Below are positions 42,694-56,404 of a stretch of DNA of 64,000 bases, in pieces. The notes below the pieces were generated by a model. That model made no database searches and was not told the origin of the DNA. It worked only from the letters and a program-made list of their open reading frames with translations. Location: positions 310,001 through 374,000 of the forward strand of contig JAUZTG010000047.1 of assembly GCA_030734395.1 (NCBI GenBank). The letters run 5' to 3'. Made by a program: the position numbers and the translations under genes. Source of the DNA: Sarocladium kiliense (lineage: Eukaryota > Ascomycota > Sordariomycetes > Hypocreales > Sarocladiaceae). Numbering within the stretch: the stretch's first letter is position 1; every line of letters begins with the position of its first letter.

Positions 42694-45600
42694 TCAACCC
42701 CCCGGCACGCCTCCCATCAGACTGTCCTCGGAGACTGGGGGAGACCCTTGGCCCACCATCACAGCACGGTAACGGCATCGTGTTGTCTCGTGAGTCGAGC
42801 GATACCATTTCGTCGTCAATGTCTTTGAACATCCTTCGTTCCTACAACGATAACCTGGGTTCTCACGAAAAGCACAGCCTTCTCGCATGTGCTTATTTCG
42901 GTTGCTGACATTCGAGAATGTCTTCGGGCAACCGAGAGACTGGCACCGAAGTCGGTCCAGGGGTTTCGATGGTCTATTCGACGGAACACTGCTAGACAGG
43001 CTCGAAGCTACCCTGATTGGGCACGTCAGCACGAACTCCAGGGGTATGCCAAATATCCTCGATTTCAACGTACACCATATCTTCGGTGGAGAGAGCTCTC
43101 GAGTCTGCACCACATTGAAGAAAGTAGGGGTCCAAAGACTGGCTCAGCTTGTCCTCTGACGCAAAGGACCCTTGAATCCATGCCTTCATTGTTGGTATCA
43201 GCGACACGTATGAGCCGTCAAGAGTTGCGAGCGTTCGTTCGATGATGTCCCCAGTGGCGAAACGCTGTGCAAGGCTGCAGAACTCCTCGAGCCTGTCTAG
43301 GGCTCTTGGTCGTTTGCCAGTTGATGCCCGCTGCCTTGTGGATGGGGAAAGGCTGCCCTCATTAGGCAATTGAACCCCTGTGCGGCCTGTGAGCAAAACC
43401 GTAGGAACAGCTTGTATGAACGGGGGTTATACTTTTGATTGCATAAAGAATCTTGGAGAATTCTTGCGACCCAAGAAGAAGCACCACCGTTGGCGCGATG
43501 CTTTTCCAAGTAGCATCTTCCTCAGGTCGGGTACCGCGATCGTTCGGCCGCGATCTGACCTGCTCCTCCTGTACCGCATCAACCTTGATGAAGTCGAATA
43601 AGTCGAACTCTTCTCCGTCAGCCCATTCCCTCCAGGAGTCCAGCCCAAATGACTCCTGGGTGGTGCCCACCGGATAATGACAGCTTGAGTTTGCTAGCTG
43701 TTGTTTTCGTTGTTCGTCACTCTTCCGCCATGCGTGATGACAGCCATAGATGAATGACAAGCGTAGGCCGCGGATTGTCGGCACGTCAACGCTTCCATTT
43801 TCCTGCGAACACACAGAAACGAGATTCTGGGCTAGCTCCTGGACACGCCAGAGCTCGTTGATGTCGCTTGACGGACTCCAACTCAAGCTGCTGGATTCGC
43901 CGAAGGCAACTTGAACAAGTGTATCGAACATGGACTGCTCCTGGGGGCTGATTGCAGCCCTCCATCGATCGTTGTCCCTATCGCTAAAGTCAGTCGAGTT
44001 CTTCGGCTTTGCCTCGAACATGCTCACCTCGCCTTGATTCCATAGCTCCCCTCGGTTGCATCTGAATCCAACGCATCTACTACCAGGAGGAGCTGAATAA
44101 CTTCGGTCACACTCGTCGGAGCTTTGTTGCGAAGTAGCTGCCGAGCACATTCGAGTCCCACCTGCCATACATGCTTCGCAGAGGTGAAGCAGGGTATGAC
44201 GATCTGATTCTCCCAAGGGCTGTTTGCTAGAAAAGTCCGTAGCCGTTCACAGGTATTTTCAAGCTTGCTGACGATGTCCTTGCCGATCTTCATACGGCAG
44301 CTTTGGGCTGAACTCGGCTGCACAATATGGTAGGCCGGGAACGCGCTTGCTTGTGAGCTGGACCTCATTGTGTCAGCCGTCCAAGAAGACGTTATTGGTG
44401 TCGGTGTAGATGCCCCGGATGAGAACACTGATAACTGGTCGAACCTTCGAAAACCTTCGTCCCAGCCTAGCCCCGCGATGCGGTTGGCAATCTCGGAAAC
44501 ACTTCGGGAGGGCTCGCGAGAAGCTCTCTGTGAGAGCTGATGGCTCTGTGGAGACATTTCCATATGGTTCGCCAGTGAGCCCATGCCAGGTTGTTGGGAA
44601 AGCACGGATTCTGAGCGATGAAGTGAACCTATATTGTGACTCTCAAAGTCCCTCAGAATGCTCAGGGTCTCGGCAGAGCTGCAGGTCGTAGCCCAGGACA
44701 AGGCATGCGCCCAACCGTTCAAGTATGGATTTCCGACTTCCAGGAGCAACCGCAAGATATCATGTTGCTCCCATATGACTGCTGCAACGAGGGGTGTGAC
44801 GTACGGTAACTGAGGCTGATCTTGGTCCTGATAGATGAAGCCGGAGAAGGAATGCCGATTCAGTACGCATAGCCTCACGGCTTGCAGCTGTCCTTGCTTA
44901 ATGGCTTCGTACATTGGGTCGGCTGACACATCTCGGCCCTCTAAAGCGGATTGATGAAGGTTGCTCGAAAGTGTGCGCTGGCTCAGATCCATGAGGTATT
45001 GGTGAGTCGCACTGTGACCGCTAGCTAGAACGTTGGCGAGGAAGGCATCGTCGTGTTGTACTTCGACCTCCCCAGACCTAACGGCAGGCTCCACATGCTC
45101 TTGGAGGGCATACAAGTTACCTGCGTACGCAAGCTGTTCAAACCGGTGGTTGAATGCACTGACTTCCAGAGCAGCAGCTTCTTCGCTCAATAAGCCGAGG
45201 CGAAAGCAGTCATCAAGCTCATCGAAGCCTAACAGGAGTTTATGGTGCAGCACATCTTGAAGATAAGCTGAACTTGCTGGACAAGTAAAGGTTCGCCGAA
45301 TAGCGGTGTCGGCGCCGTGATGAATAGACTCGTCAAGAAGACAGCCTCGCAACAGCAGCTTAAGCTCAATTGTTTCCCGCTGGCTCAGCTTCTTCTGCTG
45401 AAGTGTCTCGATTTGGCTCTTCAACAGCCCATAATGTGTAAGGAGCGTGGTAACATCAAGCTCCAGTGGAGAACCGGGTATGTCCGTTCGGCCGAGAGCG
45501 CCCCGGACGATCCTTTTGAGGGTCGGTGTGAGGATCTCGACAATGAGATGACGAGTGGTGCGTCGCTTCTCGATGATGAAGACAAGCTGTGGAACTGGCT

Positions 45601-45834
45601 CGCATGACTTGAGCTGTACAAACTTGCCAGAACCGTCCGACAAAAGCCAAGAGGCCTCTCCGCTGCAACTCTGTCAGCTGAAGATAGATGACTGACTTGA
45701 GTCAGGTTGTGGTACTTCTCTAAGATGTCGATCAGTCCGAAGTATGGACCGCGCTCCTCATGACGGCGGACTGGCCGACTTGACGGCGCAGCGAAGCTCC
45801 GAGCCGTGGGAATTGGAACAGGCCGAGATGTCAT
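42694..45834 (-). CDS. ankyrin-like protein with C-terminal C2H2-type fingers
   Basis: Five exons, read leftward: 45834-45716, 45662-44028, 43983-43433, 43386-43074, 43012-42694. Introns are 53, 44, 46 and 61 bp, all phase-consistent, and the sum (2937 nt) is divisible by three, giving 978 residues. The fourth intron is the strongest (GTACGT donor, GCTGAC branch, AATCAG acceptor). The N-terminus reads FGLIDILENGEASWLLSDGS, a region shared, as far as I recall, by related fungal proteins. The middle has degenerate ankyrin repeats (PMYEAIKQGQLQAVRLC, TPLVAAVIWEQHDILRLLLE). The C-terminus has two C2H2/C2HC-like fingers (CQSLGCPKTFSN...H and CRNEGCSKTLTT...H...C). Likely nuclear DNA- or protein-binding; biological role unknown. 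The third intron has an alternative acceptor 6 bp further. Confidence 0.75.
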
Positions 45835-47569
45835 CGTGGAAGAGTGGCATACATGCTGCTGCTTCTGCTGCAAAGTCGGTAATTAGAGTCGCGTATTCCA
45901 TAGAATGAAGTGTCTGTTACGCCTCATGATAGCGCTCTCACCCCGCCGACACTTTATAGTTGGCTCGTGAGTGTCACGATCTGTCGACTCGAAGGATTGC
46001 AACAATCGCAACCAACAATCGTTGGTATGGTAGGTCAAAGGCAGGGCTGACGCAGGATACTCTGACACGACCCTATATTCAGCCGAGGGTGTAATGTTTC
46101 TCCTCCGCCGGTCTTCCATTGTGAGGGTGCAGCTCTGGGTAGGGTTGCCGGCCAATGCGCTGCCGTCACGCGGTGTCGCCGACGTGCATATTTAGGAACG
46201 CGGAGCTCCACCAGCGACTCACCACCCGCACGCCGTTGGTGGCCGCTCGGTCAAATGGGCTCGAACGTATTAGCATAGGTATCAAACACGGCCGTCGGTA
46301 TTATGCCGATGATTCTTTCGTCCTCACGAGCCACCGGAACCTCTCATCCGGCCCCCGAGGCATAGGGCTGCAGTTGGAGTCTTGCCATGTGTCAGCCAAA
46401 AGGCGGGATACCGCTGCATACTCGAGACGCCACGGTCAAGCCCATATGCCCTGACTGGCCACAAACAGGCAACAGTACCGAGCCTCTCCAGCAACGGTAT
46501 TCGTGGAACCATAGTTTGGAGTCTCCCCCACGGGCCTCGTCCAAGCTGAGCGCTGGCAAATGGCCCGAAAAGCTACAGCGGGCGTATGAGATCGATGTGC
46601 GGCTGAGGCGCAAGCTTGGACCTGACTCGCTTTATAGTCCTCTCCGGACTCCAAGCAGCCGGGTACCCGAGTCTCAGTCGTCCCGGCATGGAGAAACGGC
46701 AAGGCTTCCCGCTTTGAGTGGCCATACAGACGTCTCTATATGCGATCCCAAGTCTGACTGGTCAGCCCAGTTCCACCATCCATCTGTAGGGCTGAGAGTC
46801 GATACGGTACTCGGATATCTTGTTGACGTAAATAGAGCATGGTTCACCCGCATCAAGTAGTCAAAAACTATCAGGATCTTTTGTGTCGACTCAACCTCGT
46901 ATCGCATCCATTTAGAAGTATTTGTCTTGGCATCTGCAGGTGTTTGGTCGCTATAACGAGTTTCAGCTTCCGAGGGACTGGCGTCGATCTACAGAAGGTC
47001 AAGCCACGAACTCTTGGGTATTGATAGCATCGTCAACTCGTATTGCTGGGGAAGATAACGGATGTCCCTTCACCTTGATGCCGGCAGTCCAAGGAGGCCA
47101 CCGTGATAATAGCATGCCAGCAATGCTAACCGCGCGGTATGGTCAGCGCCATCAACGAAGATGGGAGACGTAACCACTCGACTAGGGGGGGTTCACAACC
47201 GCGCGCGACTGATGATCATCCAGAGGTTCAGTAAGGCCAGCATTGCGGCTGTCGATACGAGGAATCTGGATTTTCATCAATGCTGACAATCGATTCTTTC
47301 AACTGAATTCATCATCGTGAGGTAGCTGTTTTCGATCACGAGAAGAGGTGCAGGGTGGGTAGCAGGAGGACAGTGTGAACACAGTCAAAACACCAGAGCA
47401 GCACACTGTCTCGTGAACTGCCCCACACCACTAAACGCGTCCGTCGCGTCCTCCTCATCCGCGTCCCCATTACCTTGTCAATCGTCTGGTGGGATCCCAC
47501 GGTCATACCGCTTGACACGACGCAACACGAACAGCATCCCCCGGACTCGCTCATGATAGCCTGCCCGTC
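45835..47569. other. intergenic between the ankyrin/finger gene and primase
   Basis: Divergent promoter region. A 157-codon + ORF (46387-46860) has no recognisable domain and is overlapped by minus ORFs, so it is not called. No repeats stand out. Confidence 0.45.
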
Positions 47570-49241
47570 ATGTTGAGGCAACAGCACGATCGCATTGACC
47601 CAAAGCGGCGAAATATCGTCGACCATCGGAAGAAGCAGTTTGCTACGCCTCAGTACAAGGAAGCCGATTATCCCACGCGCCTCAACTTCTATAGTGATGC
47701 TCCGACTGCCGACATCACGCTGGAACAGTTTGAGCAATGGGCGATTGACAGGCTGAGAGGTCAGTGGCTCCCTTATTTCCAATAGTGCTTTCCTGACCAG
47801 TGCGAATAGTTCTGGGCGAGCTCGAGGCGTGCTCCTTTCGCAACCGATCACCTGCGGAGACGGCCACTCACATGAAGCCTCTTCTTGATAAGTACCTGCC
47901 GCTCGACTCCAACAGCTCCGCATCATCAAGTCTGTTTGCACAGCGACAGAAAGACCACTATAGTCACTTCATCTTGAGGCTGGCGTTCTCCTCAACAGAA
48001 GACCTGCGTAGACGCTTCACACGCGTGGAGACCATGCTTTTCAGGCTGCGATTCAACAATGACGACCTGAGCGAGCGATCGAAGTTTATTGCTGGTCTTG
48101 ACTTCGATTGGTGGGAGACTGTCACTGAGCAGGAGAGACAAGAGTACGCGGCGGAACTGGCTGCGACAGCTGGGCCACGCAAGTCTCCTGAGGATGATAG
48201 CTGGTTCAAAGTCGATTGGGACCGCGTGCCAGACCTGGTCGAGGGACGCCGTGTGTTCTTGAGGCATGGGAAGGCATTCGTACCCGGGAGAGAGCAGTCA
48301 AGTATGGTGGTCGCGGAGTTCTCGACACGCTTGGAGAAACAATTGCAGGTGCGTAAACAGTGGCGTTTATGGAGTGACTGAACTAACATGTACTCTCAAG
48401 CTCACCGCACGAGCTCTCCCTCGCCTGGACGAGGACGACCGCTTGACTCCGATTCTCGACCATCTGTCAAAGAACTTCGTCACTCCAGATGCAGCCTATA
48501 TGTCAGGCTCAACTGCACCCGAGGGAGCACATATTTCAGCGAACAACATCGACAACCTATCGCAGCACTTCCCTGCCTGCATGTCTCATCTTCATCGTTC
48601 GCTACGTCGGGATGCTCATCTCAAGCATTACGGACGTCTCCAGTACACGCTGTTCCTCAAAGGTATCGGGTTGAACCTGGAAGAGTGTTTGCTCTTCTGG
48701 CGCCGGAGTTTCCACAAGATTGATGACGACAAATTCAACAAAGAGTACAAATACAACGTCCGCCACGTATATGGTGACGTGGGAGGCGACTCAAACCGTC
48801 GAGGTGGTGGCTACAGCCCCTTTAGCTGTCAAAAGATCCTCACAGAACATCCGCCAGGCCCGGGAGAAGCTCACGGTTGTCCCTACCGACACTTTAATAT
48901 GGAGAACCTCACGGCGCTGGTGCAAGCCATGGGCGTGTCTGACAGAGCGACACTTCAGGGCATTAAGGAAGACAAAGACCATCAGAAGTACCACATGGCC
49001 TGCAATCGGTATGTTCTCTCCAAAGATCCGAAGTGCTAAGCCTCATGGCGATCTGCGGCATGCTAATTCTACGTGCAGGGTATTTGAGCATCTGCACAAG
49101 GCGGAGATCAAGAAGGCCAAGGAGGAGAGCATCATGACCTCAAACCAGTTGGAGACTATTGTCCACCCTAACGAGTACTTCAAGCGGAGCTACTTGCTCA
49201 AGAACTTGGGGAAAGACAGCGACGTGAAGATGGAGCAATGA
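47570..49241 (+). CDS. PRI2: DNA primase large subunit (Fe-S subunit of Pol-alpha/primase)
   Basis: Exons 47570-47759, 47810-48348, 48401-49008, 49079-49241; introns 50, 52 and 70 bp with branch sites (CTGACC, CTAACA, CTAATT), all in phase; product 499 residues, the usual length. The N-terminal half is the helical domain that contacts the small subunit (Pri1). The C-terminal half has the conserved iron-sulfur domain: HFPACM, LFLKGIGL, FWRRSF, KEYKYNVRH, FSCQKIL, HGCPY and HMACNR, giving the four cysteines of the 4Fe-4S cluster. The complex starts RNA primers for lagging-strand DNA synthesis in the nucleus. The last intron splits the codon just after the fourth cysteine region. This is a housekeeping gene and a reliable anchor for placing the window by synteny. 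Confidence 0.96.
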
Positions 49242-52200
49242 GCATCATGGATCGTATCGGAGTTCGGAGTTGCAACGGCATGGCTTGAGGAGTAGCGTGA
49301 TATAATTGGTGATATGTATCGGCCATGGGCTTAGCATAGTGGCTGAACGTACAGACATTGTTGGATAGCAACAAGCGGCATTGGCCAGGTTGTTGTCTGT
49401 TGTTGCCCTTTATTGCACACAATTTACAATCTGTGGTGACGGAGCCCCAGTACCAGAACCTTACCTGGCCCGTAACTGCCAAGCAGTATGCACTCGGGTC
49501 CCTCCGACGGGATTTCGTGTCTGTTCCTGGTTGCATCTCATCTGCAACATCAGCGCTGGCATCCTGGCTATTTCTGTCCCTGTCCGTTACTCCTTTGCTA
49601 CTCCTCCGTTACATCAACGTGCGGGCATTTCGTCGAATCGCAGCTTCCGGAGTGCTAGCTGGGTGTCCCCCTTGATTAGCACACCAGCCTCTGTGCCTGT
49701 TGGCTGCATGTGTGTGCAGCAAGACAAGCAGACACGAGCCCCTCCTCCGGCGAGCGGTGAACGCCAAGACTGTCAGGCGTATGCGCTATGAGGTCAACAT
49801 GCATTACTAGACGCAGCGGCTTGTAAGCCAGCCCCTGTCCTTCCAACGGAAGAAGGCAAGGCTTCAACAGCCGAGGGCACATTATTGAAGTTATTTTATG
49901 ATTGTCCGGACAAGGGTCAGACACATGAAATGCGGGCGGGGATACTTGCCCGCCGTGTTGAGCTGGGAATGGATGAGGCGGAAGAGGTGCCGTGATTGGT
50001 CATATTTGTTGAGGCTATTGCATACATGTTGAGGCTGACTGACGACAGCCTCGGAGCCAATATGCAGAGGATTCTGCGGGGGCCAGGAAGCAGGATGAGA
50101 GAAGCTTTGCTGGAGACGAGCGGCCCCAGACGGACGTCCCAGAGTTTCGGGCCTCGCCCAAGCAGCATCTTGTCGATCAATTGATGAGCTCCAAAGTCTA
50201 ACCGTATTATAGATGAGATCTGCGATTACTCTGGCAGCATATCAACGATCTTTTGTGGACTTTTCTTCTCTTCAATTTAGGGGTCTTTTCTCAGTTTCTC
50301 TTGGGGTCTGTCACGACAGCCGGCACTTGTTGAGTGGTAGCCGGTTCAATAGATGGGCTATCCTAGCCCATGGCGCACGTCAAGCACACACTGCTGCCCC
50401 TCTCACCTGCGTCATGACGACTTCGTGCGTCCAGCAGACCCTTGCGAAAAAGGACAGGGGGCCGACAGGCGTTCAGGTTGAGGTACTATCCGTCACGAAG
50501 CTACTCTAGATAAGGGAGGAATGTGTGCTGTGGGTGGATTGGGTAGGAGATACACCACCGGCAAGACGGCGGAAGGGGCGTGAAGAGGGGGCAGAGTAGA
50601 CCATAGGCGGCCAGTGAGGAGATGGAGGGCGGGGATGGAGGCGGTATATAAGGTTGCGGGCAGAAAGTGAGGGCATCGTGCGTCTGCATGACGGTGGTTG
50701 TGACGACAAATGCGGCGGCGGGCGGGGGGGGTGCGGGACCGTGGTGCAAGCCCAATTTACGCCGTCGGAGGGGATGGTAGGCCGAGAAGGATGCCTTGAG
50801 GAGGTATGTTGTAATACGGCCGTCATCAAATTCATCCAAATGAGGGGAAAGCGCCCGTAACAGAAAAGAAGATCAAGACGCTGGAAACCAGCAAGTTCCT
50901 GAAGCCCCAAACACATCAGACGAAGCCGTTGAACAGCTACAACTGAAGAAAAATAAAGCCGACGCTACGACATCTGACACGGTGGCTGCGTCGGGTTGTT
51001 CCGTTTTCACCCACTGAGACCGGACGGTTAGGTTCCCTATCGTGCAACCTCTACAGGCAGACGACGCACCTTTCAGGCGCCAGTGTCTCAGGGCCCCGCC
51101 GCTCAGCCTGACACGTAACCACCATCTTAAACGGCGCAACTGGCAGAATGAAAGTGTGAAGACACCAGACACCGACTGCAAGCCACGGTGGGGCTGCCAG
51201 GATCTGGGACGGTATCCCTAATGGGACACCGTTCCAGGCTCATCCGGGGACGTTTGCTGCCAACTTCTTCCTCCAAGCCTTCGATTCCTCCCTATGACGG
51301 CGATGACGGCGATCGTTCAACACGTATCCTGACGTCTCTATCGCTCGATGACCCCTATGATCCTCGATACAGGGTCTCACGACAATTAGGCAAAGATCAC
51401 CGTCCTGCAGCAAGCAAGAGGCACAACGACAGCGCTGAGAAGCAAGAAACCGTACCACGCAGGTACTGTCTGTGAGTGGACGGAGTGGATGTTCCCTACT
51501 AGGTGGGAAGGAAAGACGGCACTCCCGTTTCTGGCCGCCGTCCAGCGCTGCCATGGCCGAGTTTGATCGATACACACCTCCCCAGTCGATGCCTACCTTG
51601 GGCACCGTTTCGCCAGACTGCTGTAAATCGGAGCTTTGCAGGGCCATCAGTGAGAGCCCGATGAGCGCTAGTCCAAGAAGGGGCTGGCGTGGAAGAAACG
51701 GACGAAGCACAGGGCCAGGCACAAGCAAAAGGGAAAGAAAACAGGATCGGAGGACGCTCCACTGTGGTTCACTGGCTGGGGGGTTTGGGTTTTAGCTTCG
51801 CCGTCAACAGCTCTTTGGCCTTGACTAACGTTGGCTTTCACATTCCGTTCGTTACTCAACTGTGTGCCGAGCTGGAGGTGGGCTTGCTCGGCATTTCAAT
51901 ACTGTGCCCTCGTTGTATGACTTTGGGGCACCTTGGACCATGGTCGAGACCCCGACAGTCCCCGTAACCACCGAAAGCTCCATTACACCGCGCTGTCTGC
52001 TGTGGGCTGTCTGCTGTGGGCTGGTGTTTCTGACAGGTTCCAGCGATGCCGAAGACCGGGAATGGGCTGAATCATCCACGAACCGTCACGCCGGCAGCCG
52101 GGAACAACCTCCGATGACCGGTTATACTATACTGTACGGAAACGCGTGGCAGCTTGGGGATCGAGCGGACAATCTTCCACGAGACGTCAATTGCTCGATG

Positions 52201-55200
52201 GATCATCGCCCGGATCAGCAGATCAACAGTGGCCCGCGATCGAACGCTCATCGAACGAGCCATGTGGTGCGTCAGACACTTAGGGGCTCTCAGTGGACGA
52301 GAAGAAAAAAAACCACCTGGAATTAAGGGTCGCTGGGACTGCCAAGAATCACACGCATGCTGATCACTACTGTGCGCCAAACACCCCACTGTAGATCTAC
52401 TACTGACTTAGGGCACATCAGATCGATCGAGACTTGCGAAAGCGAGCTGGCAAACGCCACTGCCTTGATCAAAGGACCTATGCCACGACTGATTATTTCC
52501 GAATCCTATAGCTATCAGAGGATCTGGGAAATATGGTCCCATCGACGGAGTGACCCTAGAGGCAAGGTTATCTCCTCTCAGGCGTACATCTACCACCGTG
52601 AGAGTAACATGAGTTGGCACCGCGACTCATGCATCATTGCATCCGGATTGCGGGGATGGTGCTACGATGGACGTACGGAGTAGAGTTCCAAAAAGTTCCT
52701 GCCACGGCGCGAAAGTCTGGTCCCGACCGGATACATCTAAACATTCCTGTGGGAGGATGCACCCTGTGCCTTCAATTTCCTGCCTTTCGCAGCGGATACC
52801 CGGTTTTCGAGTCGGTTGTGGATTGGTATAGATGCAACGCAGCGGGAATAATTGCGCGAAGGTAGCGGTCCCCTCTTTAAACAAGTCGCACGATAGGAAT
52901 CCTCCAAACGCCTATTAAGATTGAGCGTGGGTCGACGAGAGCCGTCGGGACACAAGGGTCGTGAGACAGAAGCTCGTGCAACAATGACTGTGCGCTCAGC
53001 GTGTAATTGCGTTTGTCGCAGCGAGCGACGAGGCGTCCACAAGATTACAATTCGTGATCTAATCGATGGACACGCTTGGAGCGCGTCATCTAACAACAAC
53101 CGTTACCAGCAATTCAGAAAGCAGGATCACGGCATCTGGCGCTGCGCAGGATGCTTGTACATCTCCCTCGAGCATCGGCGACGGTGGTGTCCATCGAGCA
53201 AATAGAACGCGGGGGGGCAAGCAACTAGCCAGCCGGTCGCCACCATCCCGTGGGAGCTTGCGCAGTAGCGCGGCCTTGTCAAGTTGGATCAGTGATCTAC
53301 CGTTAGTACTACCTTAAGCTGTTAAGATGAGGGGACAGGGGTGCACAGCAGTGAAAACGACGATTGAACCAGAACGATTGAACTGAGGTGACAGCCAAGG
53401 GACAGCTAACACTCGGAGGTCCCATGCAGGACAAAACTCAACCTGTCCCGTGTCTGCCACGACGGCTGGGCAAGGCAACCTGCTGCCTCAGTGCGACAGG
53501 CCTCGTGGCACATAGAGTTGAGCGGACTGAAACTATTCGCTCAATATTCAATAAAGGGCTTGCGACGTATTGTATCCAGCGAAGGCTGTTATTGCGCCGG
53601 ATGCGCCAGTGCGTCCGAAGCCTCGTCCGACGGGGCTGCAACATGCAGAAACAGGCAGGCGGCGTGTTCCAGAATCGCATTCTGGACAATGCGATGGAGC
53701 CGGTCGCGCGATTCACGCCCAGTGATCGAGAACCGTAAAACGGTGGAGGAAAAGGGGTGCGCCTCCAGGGCAAGCCTCCTTGTCCATCAACGAATGTGAT
53801 CGCAGTACCGTAGCGCCGGAGGTCAAGGAGGGCGTTTATGACCAGACAAGTGTTGGTTTCTGGTTCTGCGACGAAGAAAGAAAGAGTGTGAAAGCCACGA
53901 CAGGTGACGAATCTCGGAGCTGAGAGCTTGGCTGGGATTAGGGGACCATCATCCTTTGTGCATTCGGAATTTTGAGATGCGACAGAAGTAAGGCGCACAG
54001 GACCCCGAGACAGCCGGGACGGTGGCTTACTTGACAGGCGTGCGTATTCAACATGGTCACCAGCCTCGAACCGTATTGTTGCTGACTCCTGCCCCCAGAG
54101 GGAACCGTTTGTCAGGAAATGATTACTGTATAGAGTAAGAGTGGTCCCCTTGGTGGACTGTTGATCAAAGAGTCCAGACCGTCGGAGCAGGCCCGGAGCA
54201 GAGTGTGAAAAGTCAAATTTGGCAGCGATCATCTCCTTGCTGGAACATGGACGCCTCATCAACAAACCCTGGGCTCGATGACAGGGGATCGATCCCCGTT
54301 ACAATCGGTGCGCCGAGACAACATCGAGAGAGCCAGGGATTATCGACGTCGATCCTTTGAGGCGCGGGAGGTATATCGCGGGCTGGACGGAGCTCTTGGG
54401 CAGAAATCGATGGTCCCATGTATTAGTTTTGCGCATGCCTGGTACGTCTGCTGCGACCCATCGATTCTTTGCGCACCTGTGGGCGCGAAACCCCTGGTGA
54501 GTCGGCAATCGCGGGATCGCTTCTTCCAGAACGATCTACAAATTACAATTCATCATGATGGGCGGAGCATTCATGTTCGGCATCTCGGAAATACACTCCT
54601 GCAACCTGCCGCCGGACCGGGGTCTGAGGAGACAAGCAAAGAAGGACGGGATCAGAAGACGTGGCTGATATTAGGTGAGGCGGTCATATGCCAGTCAAAA
54701 AGGGACCGTCTGGTCAACAAAGGTACTGTGCGTGCGTTGCGTATTACAGTGCACACAATCTTACATTTGGCAATCACTAGGGGTACGTGTCTATCTGCAG
54801 GCCGTAGCAGGCCCGAACTTAGATTTACACAGCCCGGTGTGGCTGAATTGGAGGGACGCAGTTGCTCCGAGCCTGACAGGGCGCAGGTCGTCTTGTAGGC
54901 TGGCATAGCTACAGCAGGGCAAGTTCAGGGTCATTGCGAAGGCTGCGGATAGTGATTTGGAGGTGTAAGAATATTAGTTTGAGCTACTGCATGGATGGCG
55001 CGGCCAGTGTCCCCGTCAGCCAGAATTAAGTCCCAGCGGGATGCATACGAAGGTGTCAAGTAAAGTAAGACTGAATGAGAGAGATCGGCTGTGCGGGTAT
55101 CAAAGATGTGCGCTGTGCAGACACAGGCATCCTTTACATTTCATCACGAGGGAAGCGGCGCATCACGATGAAGTGATCAAGACTAGCGATTGACCACAAA

Positions 55201-56404
55201 GGCTGCGATGGACGGGCTAATGGTAGCGGGGGAAACAAGGGAGGATGGCTGGCGCCGTGGTGGTTCATCACGGGCTTGATTGAACAGAGAAATGGTTGTG
55301 TGAGCATCGACGATCTAAGGGAAGGGCGGCGAAAAGATTCGCGGCGCGGAGATCGAGCTTAGTAGAGAGAGATACGCAATGGTTTAGAGTTTTGGAGAGG
55401 AGTTGTTTTTATGTCCGGTTTGTTTGATCAGTTGATGCCGGGCCAAGATGGAAACAAGTGACGAGTTGTATGTAGAGTTTTGGCTACTGGCTTGGATTGT
55501 GACATTTGATGAGGAGTGGGATGGAGGAGGTGATGGTCGCCGAGGGACAGGGACCAACGGACGGATGGTGAGTGAGGGGAGCTGACGAAACGGACGAGAG
55601 CCGAAACGAGTCACCGTCTTAGCAAAACGGAAGGCATGCAAGGTCGAAAGACACGGCGCACACCCCTCCTCTGGGCCTCTTCATCGAGATTCGTGCCACC
55701 CCCCTCCCTCCTGGGCCCCTGTCACGGCGCCCAGAGATGGTGGGAAGAGTCATGCCCCACCGCCGAAACAAGGTCCGCATGGTCCGGGCCTGTTCGTCAG
55801 GCCCCCAGCGCAACTCAACTTACTGGAGTCCAGCCCAGTAAGGAACGGTCTCGCTCACTACACTGCACTGTCGTAACACCCACACCCCCCCATCCCATCC
55901 CCCCAGTCTCCCGCCCTGCAAACCGCACTTCTTCCTTCTTAAACGAAGGCTTCCCTCATCTTGCTCGCTCACATGGATCCCTTCCCTCCCACATTACACC
56001 ACGATCAAAGGATTCACTCGTCAAACTGGGCTTTTTCCTTCCTAATCAAAAGCCATTCAAACGCCTCAACTAGTCTCGACGCACCTACCATCGACTCTCA
56101 GCAAACACGCGTGTACTCGCTTCGCCTCACATCCCCGCCAGCGATCCTCTTCTCTCCATCCAGCACGAGCCTATTACGGAACGGGCTTCTCTCAGTCTTC
56201 TGAAACATCCCGGCTACTGCTTCGAAGGCTGGACCCTTGGAAAAGGAAGAAGGACACTCGGGCCACGACAACGTCAAAGCACCACTGCTGCAAGTCATAC
56301 TTTGGGTTTCATCAGACCATCTCCCTCTCCTGGGCAACTTCGGTCCCATAACGGGCAGCCACATACACCTGCATAAAGACATCTTGTCTTCCACAACCTT
56401 CACC
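49242..56404. other. 7.1-kb gene-poor region
   Basis: No supported gene in over 7 kb. ORFs of up to 275 codons (minus 53438-54265; plus 54278-54898) have random-looking composition rich in Arg, Ser and Cys, overlap each other on both strands, and lack any domain or splice structure. The DNA is not AT-rich. The last ~700 bp (from about 55650) are CT-rich and look like leader of the gene at 56405. A 14-bp tandem repeat lies at 51992-52023. Confidence 0.5.
51992..52023. repeat. 14-bp direct tandem repeat
   Basis: GCTGTCTGCTGTGG occurs twice in tandem, plus a partial third copy of four bases. Confidence 0.85.

Noticed and set aside
45663..45697. 35-bp first intron in the ankyrin/finger gene
   Set aside because: It leaves the wrong phase; the 53-bp intron with donor at 45715 restores the long frame.
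46387..46860. 157-codon + ORF upstream of primase
   Set aside because: No domain or conserved-looking segment, and several overlapping frames on the other strand.
53438..54898. 275-codon minus and 206-codon plus ORFs in the gene desert
   Set aside because: Random-looking composition rich in Arg and Cys, and no recognised motif; likely chance frames in GC-balanced DNA.
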